From positions 3,408,441 through 3,472,440 of the forward strand of contig NZ_JAFMZZ010000001.1 in assembly GCF_017356245.1 (NCBI RefSeq): DNA of 64,000 nt, read 5' to 3'. This document shows, piece after piece, positions 1 to 7,946 of the stretch; position 1 is the first letter of the stretch, and every line of letters starts with the position of its first letter. The position numbers and the translations under genes were made by a program. This DNA comes from Bordetella petrii. Lineage in GTDB: Bacteria > Pseudomonadota > Gammaproteobacteria > Burkholderiales > Burkholderiaceae_B. The notes under the pieces were generated by a model that saw nothing but the letters and a program-made list of their open reading frames with translations, was not told the DNA's origin and did not search any database.

Positions 1-1
1 C

Positions 2-982
2 ATGAAAGCATGGACCCAGGCGGCCGCGGCCGCCACCCTGGCCCTGGCCACCCTGCTGGCGCCGTCCGCCAGCCAGGCCCAGCCCGCCTACCCCGCCCGC
101 AGCGTCACCCTGGTCGTGCCCTTCCCGCCCGGCGGCACCACCGACATCCTGGCGCGCCTGCTGGCCAACGAACTCGGCCAGCAGTGGAAGCAGACCGTCG
201 TCGTGGAAAACAAGCCCGGCGCCAGCGGCACCATCTTTTCCGAACAACTGGCCCGCAGCGAGCCCGACGGCTACACGCTGATGCTGACCGCCACGCACCA
301 CGTCATCAACCCCAGCCTGTACAAGAACCTGCGCTACGACACCCGCAAAGACTTCACCCCCATTGCCGAAGTGGCCGCGGTGCCCAACGTGCTGGTCGTG
401 AACCCCTCATTTCCCGCCCAGAACGTGCAGCAACTGATCGCCTATGCCAAGGCCCACCCGGGCAAGGTGAACTTCGGCTCGTCCGGCACAGGCGGCGCCA
501 ACCACTTGTCGGGCGAGCTGTTCAAGTCCATGGCCGGCATCGACATGGTCCACATCCCATACAAGGGCGCGGCGCCGGCCCTGAACGACCTGCTGGGCGG
601 GCAGATCCCGGTCATGTTCGATTCCGTGCCCGGCGTGCTGCAGCACATCCAGGCCGGCAAGCTACGCGCCCTGGGCGTTACCTCGCTGAAGCGCTCGGCG
701 GCCCTGCCCGACGTGCCCACCCTGGACGAAGCCGGCGTCAAGGGCTTCGAAGCCATGGCCTGGTTCGGCCTGTACGCGCCCGGCAACATGCCGCCCGCAC
801 TGTCGAAGCAAATTTCCACCGCCGTGCTGGCCGCGCTGCAAAGCCCGCAGATCAAGCAGCAATTCGCCAAGCAGGGCGCCGAGCCCGGCACCATGAGCCA
901 GCCCGAGTTCGCCAGCTTCGTGAACACCGAAATCGACAAATGGGCCAAGGTCATCGCCGACGCCCACATCAGCATCCAGTAA
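2..982 (+). CDS. Bug-family (TctC-like) periplasmic solute receptor
   Basis: A periplasmic binding protein of the tripartite tricarboxylate transporter receptor family, which captures carboxylates for a TctAB-type permease. Residues 1-26 form a Sec signal peptide with cleavage expected after ASQA. The mature protein opens with the family motif VVPFPPGGTTD and contains the VENKPGASG and MVHIPYKGAAPA blocks, and its 326 residues are the usual size. No TctA or TctB gene is in the window, so it is an orphan receptor, as is common in Bordetella relatives. A CoA-transferase gene starts 14 nt downstream, so the ligand may be an acid that is then activated to a CoA thioester (inference). The start codon is the second base of the window, so its promoter is not visible. 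Confidence 0.93.
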   Translation: MKAWTQAAAAATLALATLLAPSASQAQPAYPARSVTLVVPFPPGGTTDILARLLANELGQQWKQTVVVENKPGASGTIFSEQLARSEPDGYTLMLTATHHVINPSLYKNLRYDTRKDFTPIAEVAAVPNVLVVNPSFPAQNVQQLIAYAKAHPGKVNFGSSGTGGANHLSGELFKSMAGIDMVHIPYKGAAPALNDLLGGQIPVMFDSVPGVLQHIQAGKLRALGVTSLKRSAALPDVPTLDEAGVKGFEAMAWFGLYAPGNMPPALSKQISTAVLAALQSPQIKQQFAKQGAEPGTMSQPEFASFVNTEIDKWAKVIADAHISIQ

Positions 983-996
983 AGGAACGCCGCAAC

Positions 997-2244
997 ATGC
1001 CGGACGCAGCAACCGCCGCCACCCCCGGCGCCCTGTCGCACATCAGGGTGCTGGACCTGTCGCGCATCCTGGCCGGGCCCTGGTGCACCCAGAACCTGGC
1101 CGACCTGGGCGCCGAAGTCATCAAGGTCGAACGCCCCGGCAGCGGCGACGACACCCGCGCCTGGGGCCCGCCCTGGACCCGGGACGCGCACGGCCACGAC
1201 GCCGCCGACTCTACCTATTACGCCGCCGCCAACCGCGGCAAGAAGTCGGTCACCATCGACATCGCCAGCCCCGACGGCCAGCGCCTGGTGCGCGAACTGG
1301 CGGCCCGCAGCGACGTGGTGGTGGAAAACTACAAAATCGGCGACCTGAAGCGCTACGGGCTGGACTACGACAGCCTGCGCGCCGTGAACCCGGGGCTGGT
1401 GTATTGCTCTATTACCGGCTACGGGCAAAGCGGGCCCAGCGCCCGCAAGCCCGGCTACGATTTCGTCTTCCAGGCCATCGGCGGCCTGATGAGCATTACC
1501 GGCGAGCACGACAGCCTGCCTGGCGGGGGCCCGCAGAAAACCGGCATCGCCATCGCCGACGTCATGACCGGCATGTACGCCACCATCGCCATCCTGGCCG
1601 CCCTGAACCACCGCGGCGAATCCGGCCGGGGCCAATACATCGACATGGCCCTGCTGGACTGCATTGTGGCCCTGGGCGGCAACCAGATCACCGGCTACTT
1701 CGCCAACGGCAAGATCCCGCACCGCTACGGCAACGCGCACGCCAGCCTGGTGCCCTACCAAGTGTTCACCGTGGCCGACGGCGAAATCGTCGTCGCCGTG
1801 GGCAACGACGTGCAGTGGCAGCGCTACTGCGACGCCATTCAGCGCCCCGACCTGGCGGCCGACGCCCGCTGGGCCAAGGTCAAGGGCCGCATCGTCGGCC
1901 GCAATGAACTGGTGCCCGAACTGGCTCGCACCATGCTGACGCGCGGCGCCGAAGAATGGATCGCCCGCCTGGAAGCCGCGGACGTGCCCTGCGGGCGCAT
2001 CAACAACTACGAACAGGTCTTCCAGGACCCGCAAGTGCAGTACCGCGGCTTGCGCGTGGACATGCCCAAGCCCGACGGCGGCATCGTATCCACCATTGCC
2101 AGCCCGCTGCGCCTGTGCGGCACCCCGGTCAAATACCAACTGCCTCCGCCCGCCGTGGGCGACAGCACCGATTATGTATTGGGGCAGCTGCTGGGCTATG
2201 GGCAGCAAGACATCCAGGCGCTGAAACAGAAAAAGGTGGTTTGA
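997..2244 (+). CDS. CaiB/BaiF family (class III) CoA-transferase
   Basis: A 415-residue family III CoA-transferase that moves CoA between carboxylic acids in the cytosol. The N-terminus carries the typical block HIRVLDLSRILAGPW followed by NLADLGAEVIKVERP. The catalytic aspartate is expected in the region YDFVFQAIGG...GIAIADVMTG (about residues 152-190), where family members hold it. The ATG at 997 is chosen because the purine-rich AAAGGAA at 981-987 sits upstream and because the reading frame upstream lacks family homology. It lies 14 nt after the Bug receptor and probably shares its transcript. The acyl donor and acceptor cannot be told from sequence. A palindromic repeat pair follows the stop codon. 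Confidence 0.93.
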   Translation: MPDAATAATPGALSHIRVLDLSRILAGPWCTQNLADLGAEVIKVERPGSGDDTRAWGPPWTRDAHGHDAADSTYYAAANRGKKSVTIDIASPDGQRLVRELAARSDVVVENYKIGDLKRYGLDYDSLRAVNPGLVYCSITGYGQSGPSARKPGYDFVFQAIGGLMSITGEHDSLPGGGPQKTGIAIADVMTGMYATIAILAALNHRGESGRGQYIDMALLDCIVALGGNQITGYFANGKIPHRYGNAHASLVPYQVFTVADGEIVVAVGNDVQWQRYCDAIQRPDLAADARWAKVKGRIVGRNELVPELARTMLTRGAEEWIARLEAADVPCGRINNYEQVFQDPQVQYRGLRVDMPKPDGGIVSTIASPLRLCGTPVKYQLPPPAVGDSTDYVLGQLLGYGQQDIQALKQKKVV

Positions 2245-2266
2245 GCGGCATTCGAGCGATGACACC

Positions 2267-2342
2267 GGTGTCTGACACCCTGCGGGAGTCAGACACCACA
2301 GCCCATACCCAGGTGTCTGACTCCCGCAGGGTGTCAGACACC
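2267..2342. repeat. REP-like palindrome pair (GGTGTCTGAC family)
   Basis: Two 31-bp units at 2267-2297 and 2312-2342 are exact reverse complements of each other, separated by 14 nt. Each unit is itself a near-perfect hairpin: the arm GGTGTCTGACTCCC pairs around a GCA loop with GGGTGTCAGACACC, with one mismatch. The same family recurs at 10638, 22172, 22232, 33030 and 33090. It sits between the CoA-transferase gene and the spermidine-synthase-like gene, both on the plus strand. It could form one long stem or two short hairpins in the transcript. Confidence 0.9.
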
Positions 2343-2400
2343 GAAACCCGCAACAACCTCCGCAGGATATGATGTGCCATCCCCATCCGGCACGCCTTCC

Positions 2401-3261
2401 ATGTCCCGCATCCGCCAGCTTCTCGCCCTGCTCCTGGCCTGCGCCGCCCTGCTGCACCCCGCCGCCCACGCCGCCCCCCAGCTGCTGCACAGCGAGCCTT
2501 CGCAATTCGGCAAGGTCCTGGTCTTCGAAGAAAACGGCGAGCGCTGCATGAACTTCAACAGCATGGTCGACTTCGGCCGCCAGACCTGCATGAGCCTGGA
2601 TCACCCCGGTGAACTGGTGTTTTCCTACACCCGCATGATGATCGGCTCGCTGTACGCCAGGCCCGCCCCTGAAACCATTCTGATCGTCGGCCTGGGCGGC
2701 GCCACCCTGCAGAACACCCTGGCCAGGCTGCTGCCCGACGCCACCATCGACACCGTCGAAATCGACCCCGCGGTAGGCAAGGTGGCGCAGGCCTACTTCG
2801 GCTACCAGCCCGGGCCCAGGCAGCGGCTGTTCATCGAAGACGGCCGCGCCTACATCGAACGCGCACACCGCGAAGGCCGGCAATACGACATGGTGATGCT
2901 GGACGCCTTCGACGTGGACTACATCCCCGAACACCTGATGACGCTGGAATTCCTGCAGCACGTCAAAGGAATACTGGCGCCAAACGGCATCGTGGTGGCC
3001 AACACCTTCACCAACAGCCAGCTATACCAGCGCGAATCCGCCACCTATGCGGCCGTGTTCGGCGCATTCTTCAACCTGAAGGAAGGCAACCGGGTCATCA
3101 TCGCCGTAAACGGCGCCCTGCCCGACGACGACACGCTGGCCCGCAACAGCAAGGCGCTGGCCGGCAAGCTGAAGCCCCTGGGCATCGACCGCGAACGCAC
3201 CCTGGACCAGTTTGTGCGCATTGACGGCGTCAGCAGCGATATTGCCGTCTTGAAGGACTGA
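2401..3261 (+). CDS. Secreted spermidine synthase-like protein
   Basis: A 286-residue protein of the spermine/spermidine synthase (aminopropyltransferase) fold. It has a Rossmann-like methyltransferase core with the cofactor loop ILIVGLGGATL, an acidic strand end DTVEIDPAV and the catalytic-region segment MVMLDAFDVDYIPEHL. Residues 1-25 look like a cleavable signal peptide (hydrophobic LLALLLACAALL then AAHAAPQ), which is unusual for a cytosolic polyamine enzyme. A GTG nine codons upstream (2374) is in frame, but the ATG at 2401 gives a better signal peptide. There is no neighbouring AdoMet decarboxylase gene, so true spermidine synthase activity is uncertain. Membrane-linked or exported spermidine synthase-like proteins of unknown substrate are known in proteobacteria. 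Confidence 0.8.
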   Translation: MSRIRQLLALLLACAALLHPAAHAAPQLLHSEPSQFGKVLVFEENGERCMNFNSMVDFGRQTCMSLDHPGELVFSYTRMMIGSLYARPAPETILIVGLGGATLQNTLARLLPDATIDTVEIDPAVGKVAQAYFGYQPGPRQRLFIEDGRAYIERAHREGRQYDMVMLDAFDVDYIPEHLMTLEFLQHVKGILAPNGIVVANTFTNSQLYQRESATYAAVFGAFFNLKEGNRVIIAVNGALPDDDTLARNSKALAGKLKPLGIDRERTLDQFVRIDGVSSDIAVLKD

Positions 3262-3335
3262 GCTTTCGCGTCATCTACAATGCCTGGCCATATCGGCTGC
3301 CTGAAAACGCAGCCGATCAGCAGCCCACAGGTAGC

Positions 3336-4244
3336 ATGACACGCGCGAAGAAACCCGTTTCCCGAAAAAGAAAACCCGCGGCAAGAAGCCGCAGCCAGCC
3401 GGCCCACAGCCTGACACGGTTCCTGCGGGCATTCGTGGTTTCATCCCTGGCCAGCTTCGGCGCCGCCACCTACATGCTGAATCCGCAATGGCGGATTCCC
3501 GTCTCGGTAGAAAGTGTTCTTGCGCGGCTGCAATGGCCGCCGCGCGAACAAGCCGCCCCGGTAGCCGTGCCCACCGGAGCAAGCATCCAGACCCGCTTCG
3601 CGGCCTGCCCCCAGTTCTTTCCGGGTGGACATCCGCCCGCCGTGCCCGCCGCCCCGAAACTGCGCGAAGTGTGCTTTTCCAACTTCGCCGTGCTGCATAA
3701 CGGGCAAACCAAGACGCCGGTATTCGTGGCAGAACGCCTGAACCGCAAGATGCTGATCCAGGCCCAGGGGCTGCAGCGCACCGACAGGTTCTATGCCGAA
3801 GCCAGAATCCCGCGCGCGAAACGCGCCGAACTGGACGATTACCAGGGGTCGGGCTATTCGCGCGGGCATATGGCGCCGGCGGCGGACATGTCCACGCCCG
3901 AAGCCATGGCGCAGAGCTTTTCCCTGGCCAACATGGTGCCGCAGGATCAGAGCCAGAATGCCGGGCCCTGGAGCCGCATCGAGCAGGATACGCGGAAATA
4001 TGTAATGCGGGCCGCGGGGGATGTGTATGTGTTCACCGGGCCGGTATATGGCGAACGGCCGAAGACGATTGGGGCTGGCGTGGCGGTGCCCGCCTACGTG
4101 TACAAAGTGGTTTATGACGCGACGACCAAAAGGTCGTGGGTGCATTGGCAGGCGAATAGCGGCAATGCCAGGGCGGGGGCGCCGATCGGGTATGGGGAAT
4201 TTGTGGACAGGACGGGGATCCGGGTGTTGCCGAGCGGGCCGTGA
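3336..4244 (+). CDS. DNA/RNA non-specific endonuclease (NUC1 family), membrane-anchored
   Basis: A 302-residue member of the beta-beta-alpha-metal NUC1/EndoG nuclease family, which cuts DNA and RNA using Mg2+. The active-site block reads YSRGHMAPAADM (the family consensus is DRGH; the catalytic His is kept, but Asp is replaced by Ser). The metal-binding Asn lies in LANMVPQDQSQNAGPW, and the later VYVFTGPVY block is also typical. A basic N-terminus (residues 1-25) followed by a hydrophobic stretch at about 26-48 suggests an uncleaved membrane anchor with the catalytic domain outside the cytoplasm. The 3' end overlaps a GTG-started extension of the next gene, but that gene more likely starts at 4319. 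No immunity protein was recognised nearby. Confidence 0.87.
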   Translation: MTRAKKPVSRKRKPAARSRSQPAHSLTRFLRAFVVSSLASFGAATYMLNPQWRIPVSVESVLARLQWPPREQAAPVAVPTGASIQTRFAACPQFFPGGHPPAVPAAPKLREVCFSNFAVLHNGQTKTPVFVAERLNRKMLIQAQGLQRTDRFYAEARIPRAKRAELDDYQGSGYSRGHMAPAADMSTPEAMAQSFSLANMVPQDQSQNAGPWSRIEQDTRKYVMRAAGDVYVFTGPVYGERPKTIGAGVAVPAYVYKVVYDATTKRSWVHWQANSGNARAGAPIGYGEFVDRTGIRVLPSGP

Positions 4245-4318
4245 CAGATGCCGACGCGCCCCTGCTCTCGTGCGACAATCTTCTGGACATACTGGCGCCC
4301 CGCACAGAGACTTCCGCC

Positions 4319-5146
4319 ATGCCCCGAAAACCCGTTCCCGCCATTGTCGACTGGGTAAAGCGCGCCACGCCTGTCGCCGGCGTGGAGCGCATCGAAGCCC
4401 GGTTTCATGGCAACGCGTACGCCATGCACCGCCACGATACGTACGCAATCGGCCGCACGCTGGCCGGGGTGCAAAGCTTCAATTACCGGCGCAACCGCCG
4501 CGACAGCCTGCCGGGCAACACCATCGTCCTGCACCCCGACGAGGCCCATGACGGGCAGGCCGGCACGGCCGAGGGCTTCCGGTATCGCATGATCTACGTC
4601 CAGCCCTCGCTGTTCCAGGAAATACTGGGCGGGCAGGCGCTGCCATTTATCGAAGGCGGCATCACAACCGACCCGCGCCTTGCCGCCGCCACCGAAAACT
4701 TGCTGAAACAGGTCAGCGATACGTTCGAGCCGCTGGAACAGAGCGACGGCCTGGTCGAACTCGCCCATGCCTTGGCACTTGCGGCGGGCGAGCCTGCACG
4801 AAAAAACAAGGGTGACTACCTTGCGGCGCGGCGTGCGCTGGATTACCTGCAGGCGAACAGCACCCGCATCGTGGCCCTGGAAGAACTCGAAGCCGCCACA
4901 GGCCGCGACCGCTGGAGCCTGTCTCGCGATTTTCGGCAGTACTACGGCACCAGCCCGTACCGGTACCTGACCATGCGGCGGCTGGATATCGCGCGGCGGC
5001 TACTGCTGGCCGGCCGGCCTTTGGCCAACGCCGCCGCCGAGGCGGGCTTCGCCGACCAAAGCCATATGTCGCGCCACTTTCTCAAGACCTTCGGCCAGAC
5101 ACCCGGGCGCTGGCTTCAAACCGTGGGCGGCGTATCCCTCCGCTAG
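4319..5146 (+). CDS. AraC-family transcriptional regulator
   Basis: A 275-residue AraC/XylS regulator. The N-terminal half is a cupin-like sensor domain (MHRHDTYAIGRTLAGVQSF, then LPGNTIVLHPDEAHDG). The C-terminal about 100 residues hold the two helix-turn-helix motifs, with the second in NAAAEAGFADQSHMSRHF followed by the hallmark FGQTPGRW. The ATG at 4319 is preferred. The in-frame GTG at 4241 would overlap the nuclease gene and adds 26 residues without homology to the family. A cupin gene follows 83 nt downstream on the same strand and is a plausible co-transcribed or regulated partner. The effector is unknown. Confidence 0.88.
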   Translation: MPRKPVPAIVDWVKRATPVAGVERIEARFHGNAYAMHRHDTYAIGRTLAGVQSFNYRRNRRDSLPGNTIVLHPDEAHDGQAGTAEGFRYRMIYVQPSLFQEILGGQALPFIEGGITTDPRLAAATENLLKQVSDTFEPLEQSDGLVELAHALALAAGEPARKNKGDYLAARRALDYLQANSTRIVALEELEAATGRDRWSLSRDFRQYYGTSPYRYLTMRRLDIARRLLLAGRPLANAAAEAGFADQSHMSRHFLKTFGQTPGRWLQTVGGVSLR

Positions 5147-5229
5147 GCGCGCACAAACGTTCAATACCGCGGTGCGGCGGCGGCGTATCCTCGGCAAATC
5201 CCCTTTCTGATTTTCGGCCGGAGAGAACG

Positions 5230-5658
5230 ATGACGTCAAAACCCGATCCATCCATCCACGCGCCCGCTTCGCGCGGGCAATGCCAGGCGATCGATCTGCT
5301 GGGCAAAATCAAGTTGATCGACGAACACTGGCAGCCGCGCGTCGTTGCCGAGATGAACGACTACCAGTTCAAGGTGGTGAAGCTAATGGGTGATTTCGTC
5401 TGGCACGCACATAGCGATACCGATGAAACTTTCATCGTGCTGGAAGGCGAATTGCGCATCGACGTACGCGGCGCTGCCGGCGGTGATGGCCCGATTATCC
5501 TGCGCGCGGGCCAGATGGGCGTGGTGCCGAAAGGCGTGGAACACAGGCCTTGTGCAAACGGTGAGGTAAAGCTTCTGCTGATCGAGCCGCGCGGGGTGGT
5601 GAATACTGGGGATGGAGCGGCAAGCGAGCGTACGGCGGCCAATGATCGGTGGATATGA
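5230..5658 (+). CDS. Single-domain cupin protein
   Basis: A 142-residue RmlC-like cupin. Motif 1 is FVWHAHSDTDETFIVLEGEL and motif 2 includes GQMGVVPKGVEHRP, so the usual His and Glu metal ligands are present. Small cupins of this type act as metal-dependent dioxygenases, isomerases or simple ligand binders, so no specific reaction can be named. GGAGAG at 5220-5225 gives a good ribosome binding site. The gene lies directly behind an AraC regulator and converges with the aadA-type gene, whose stop codon is 36 nt away. Confidence 0.85.
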   Translation: MTSKPDPSIHAPASRGQCQAIDLLGKIKLIDEHWQPRVVAEMNDYQFKVVKLMGDFVWHAHSDTDETFIVLEGELRIDVRGAAGGDGPIILRAGQMGVVPKGVEHRPCANGEVKLLLIEPRGVVNTGDGAASERTAANDRWI

Positions 5659-5694
5659 CGCCGGGCGCCGCGTCGTGTGGCGATTCGGCCCCGG

Positions 5695-6483
5695 CTATTG
5701 CAGTTTCGCCATCACGCTGGATCGGATGCAGTCCAGCAGCGCCGTCCGCTCTTGCGGGTAGGCGGCCAAATCTTCCACCTTCAATCCCAGGTATGCATCC
5801 CTTGCGGCGATAACAATTTGATGGTGCTCGGCAGGAAGGCGCTGAAGGGCCCAATTCGCAGCGGCATCCTTGGACGCAATATCGCCCGTCATGGCGGTGT
5901 ACCAAATACGCACCAGGGCCAGGACGATATTTACCTCATCCCCTTCCCAGTCTGCCTCGGTATTCCAAAGAGACAAGGTGTCCAGCAGCGAGCGCTGGAC
6001 ATCGGCGGCGGGAATATCATCGAAGAACTCCTGGGCTGGCGGGCCGAACAGGGCAACGCTGTGCCGCCGCACCTTGGTCAACAAGATGGCTAGGTCGTGA
6101 TCCAGCATCGCGGGCTCGATAATGCCTGCGTTGATGTCGTCGCGCAGCCATTCGCCGAATTGCATTTGTCGTTTCGCGGGGTAGTGCCAGGGTGTTACGT
6201 CTTCTTGTGCCAGGACCGTTACCTCTAGCGCCCGGCGTTCAGGATCGGTGCCGGGGAAAGCCGAGATCGACAGCAGGTCCGACATCAAGGCGGTTCTGGT
6301 GGAATCGTCCAGAGGAGCACGCACGGTGACCAATAGATCGATATCGCTAAGTGGTTTTAGGCCGTCGTCTACGGCGGAGCCGAGCACGTGAATTGCCAGG
6401 ATTGTTTTGCCTAGATGGTTTTCTAGAATGGAAAGTGCATCTGATACTTGCCGGGTGATCGATTCTGGGAGCTTGTCAGACAT
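5695..6483 (-). CDS. aadA: Aminoglycoside nucleotidyltransferase, ANT(3'')/AadA type
   Basis: A 262-residue protein closely resembling AadA enzymes, which adenylylate streptomycin and spectinomycin. The catalytic block GSAVDDGLKPLSDIDLLV carries the GS and DxD nucleotidyltransferase residues. The typical AadA segments YPAKRQMQFGEW, MLDHDLAILLTKVRRHSVALFG, LWNTEADWEGDE and LVRIWYTAMTGDIASKDAAANWA follow in order, ending with the four-helix domain. Length equals the family norm. No integron attC site is visible between its stop codon and the cupin gene, and no integrase is near, so it looks like a chromosomal copy rather than a gene cassette. Its GC content is lower than that of the flanks. Resistance itself is inferred, not shown. 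Confidence 0.85.
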   Translation of the reverse strand: MSDKLPESITRQVSDALSILENHLGKTILAIHVLGSAVDDGLKPLSDIDLLVTVRAPLDDSTRTALMSDLLSISAFPGTDPERRALEVTVLAQEDVTPWHYPAKRQMQFGEWLRDDINAGIIEPAMLDHDLAILLTKVRRHSVALFGPPAQEFFDDIPAADVQRSLLDTLSLWNTEADWEGDEVNIVLALVRIWYTAMTGDIASKDAAANWALQRLPAEHHQIVIAARDAYLGLKVEDLAAYPQERTALLDCIRSSVMAKLQ

Positions 6484-6711
6484 GGCAAGGATGGTATCTC
6501 ATTTCGAATGAGTGGTTGCGACCAGAAATAGTTAGGAGGGAGTGTCTACGGTCAACCCGAAGCGGCTGGTCACGATAGGCCGCAACCGGCCAGGAGCGGT
6601 CTTAGGTGACGGTCGGCTTTCGGGTAGGTTAACCTTCTATTGCAGCCGAACCTGGCCAATTGCGCTGGCTGGTAGACTGAACTCGAGCCTTAACCCCTTA
6701 CCAGTGCATCC

Positions 6712-7686
6712 ATGGCGATAGCGAAAGTTCAACACTACGTTCCGCAATTCCTGCTCAGGAACTTTGGCAATGGCAAGAAGGATCAAGTCTGGGTCTACGA
6801 CAAGTCGTCAGCGCGGGCGTTTCCGTCAAACACGAAGAACGTCGCCAGCGAGAGCCGCTTCTACGATTTCGAGTACCAAGGTCAAACGATTTCGCTTGAG
6901 CCATGGCTTGGCCAGCTAGAAGGTAGCGCGCAGTCTGTGATCCGATTCATTCTTGAGACCGACTCGGTGGCAAAACTGGCTGACGAACAGAAGCAAATCC
7001 TGGCTGCATTCTTGGCGGTTCAACTAACCAGAACCAAGACATTCCGCGAAGAATGGGACGCCTTTCCGAGGATGCTACGCGAGCACTTCCAACGCAACGG
7101 TGATCAAGTTGCGCCGGGGTCCCAGGTCGAGGAATTGATACAAGACATTCCGGCGAACGACCTCAAGGAGCAGACCGCGAGGGTCATCTACAAGGCCCCC
7201 GAGACGTACGCTGCGCAGTTCCTTAACAAAAATTGGGTACTCGCAGCTACGACGCGCAAGGCTCCGTTCTTGCTGAGCGATAACCCGCTTACGCGCCAGA
7301 ATATGATCGATCGGCCCAACAGAGGGAATCTTGGATTGGCGCTCCCAGGCATAGAGATCTACTTTCCCCTATCTCCTACTCGTGCTTTGGCGATGTGGTG
7401 CCCCACCCTCACAGAGGCAGTTCATCTTGGAGCTCTGGCTCTTATGAGTCGTACGGGTTTCACGGCGACGTTGCCCGATCCCCATGGTGTCATCAGCATG
7501 AGGGACGCATTGCTCAATGGGGCTCCCGTCCTGTACTCGCCGGCAAACGTCGAGAATTTCAACTCGCTCCAGATCATCTGGAGTGAGCGGTACATCTTCT
7601 CAACCGCCAATGACTTTCAGCTTGCAGACGCCATGCTTAGCGAGCATCCAAACCTCAAGAAGGGGCCGAGGTCAACTACGGCATAG
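6712..7686 (+). CDS. DUF4238 domain protein
   Basis: A 324-residue protein with the DUF4238 signature HYVPQFLLRNF at residues 8-18, followed by VWVYDKSSARAFPSNTKNVASESRFYDF and the later FLLSDNPLTR and IYFPLSPTRALAMW segments. DUF4238 proteins are soluble, of unknown biochemical function, and patchily distributed in variable genome regions. Its codon use is less GC-rich than the core genes of the window. About 228 nt without a gene separate it from the aadA-type gene and 260 nt from the next gene, so it appears to be a free-standing unit. Confidence 0.8.
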   Translation: MAIAKVQHYVPQFLLRNFGNGKKDQVWVYDKSSARAFPSNTKNVASESRFYDFEYQGQTISLEPWLGQLEGSAQSVIRFILETDSVAKLADEQKQILAAFLAVQLTRTKTFREEWDAFPRMLREHFQRNGDQVAPGSQVEELIQDIPANDLKEQTARVIYKAPETYAAQFLNKNWVLAATTRKAPFLLSDNPLTRQNMIDRPNRGNLGLALPGIEIYFPLSPTRALAMWCPTLTEAVHLGALALMSRTGFTATLPDPHGVISMRDALLNGAPVLYSPANVENFNSLQIIWSERYIFSTANDFQLADAMLSEHPNLKKGPRSTTA

Positions 7687-7946
7687 AGCGTTGCCGTGTT
7701 GGGGTCCACCCTCTCGCTCGCGCGCCGAATTGCTACTGCAGCCACCGTCTGCCTTCTCGGTTGGCAGCTCGAACGTCGAATGACCGCCTTCTGGCAGCTC
7801 ACTTCGGCCTGAGCGACGACAGCAACGGGTCGAAAGCGGGCTTTTACGAGGGCTCAGCTGTCGACCCAAAGCGGTCGAGCGCCAACTTCAACAGCGGACT
7901 CTCACTGCATATTCACTGAGGCGCGCTGTTTCAGCGCTGAGCCTCT

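Noticed and set aside
442..2961. Very long antisense reading frame of 839 codons
   Set aside because: It lies opposite the Bug receptor, CoA-transferase and spermidine-synthase-like genes. It has the His-, Gly- and Val-rich composition typical of antisense frames in GC-rich DNA, and no domain.
5659..5694. Integron attC site behind the aadA-type gene
   Set aside because: The gap to the cupin stop codon is only 36 nt and lacks the core sites and inverted-repeat structure of attC. No integrase gene is present.
6484..6711. Small gene or RNA between the aadA-type and DUF4238 genes
   Set aside because: It holds repetitive text of the kind GGTCACGATAGGCCGCAACC and GACGGTCGGCTTTCGGG, common as intergenic filler. 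There is no frame with a start site and no clear fold.
7687..7946. Gene in the gap after DUF4238
   Set aside because: Only short frames without ribosome binding sites; degenerate sequence containing GACCGCC- and AGCGGTC-like pieces and no family match.
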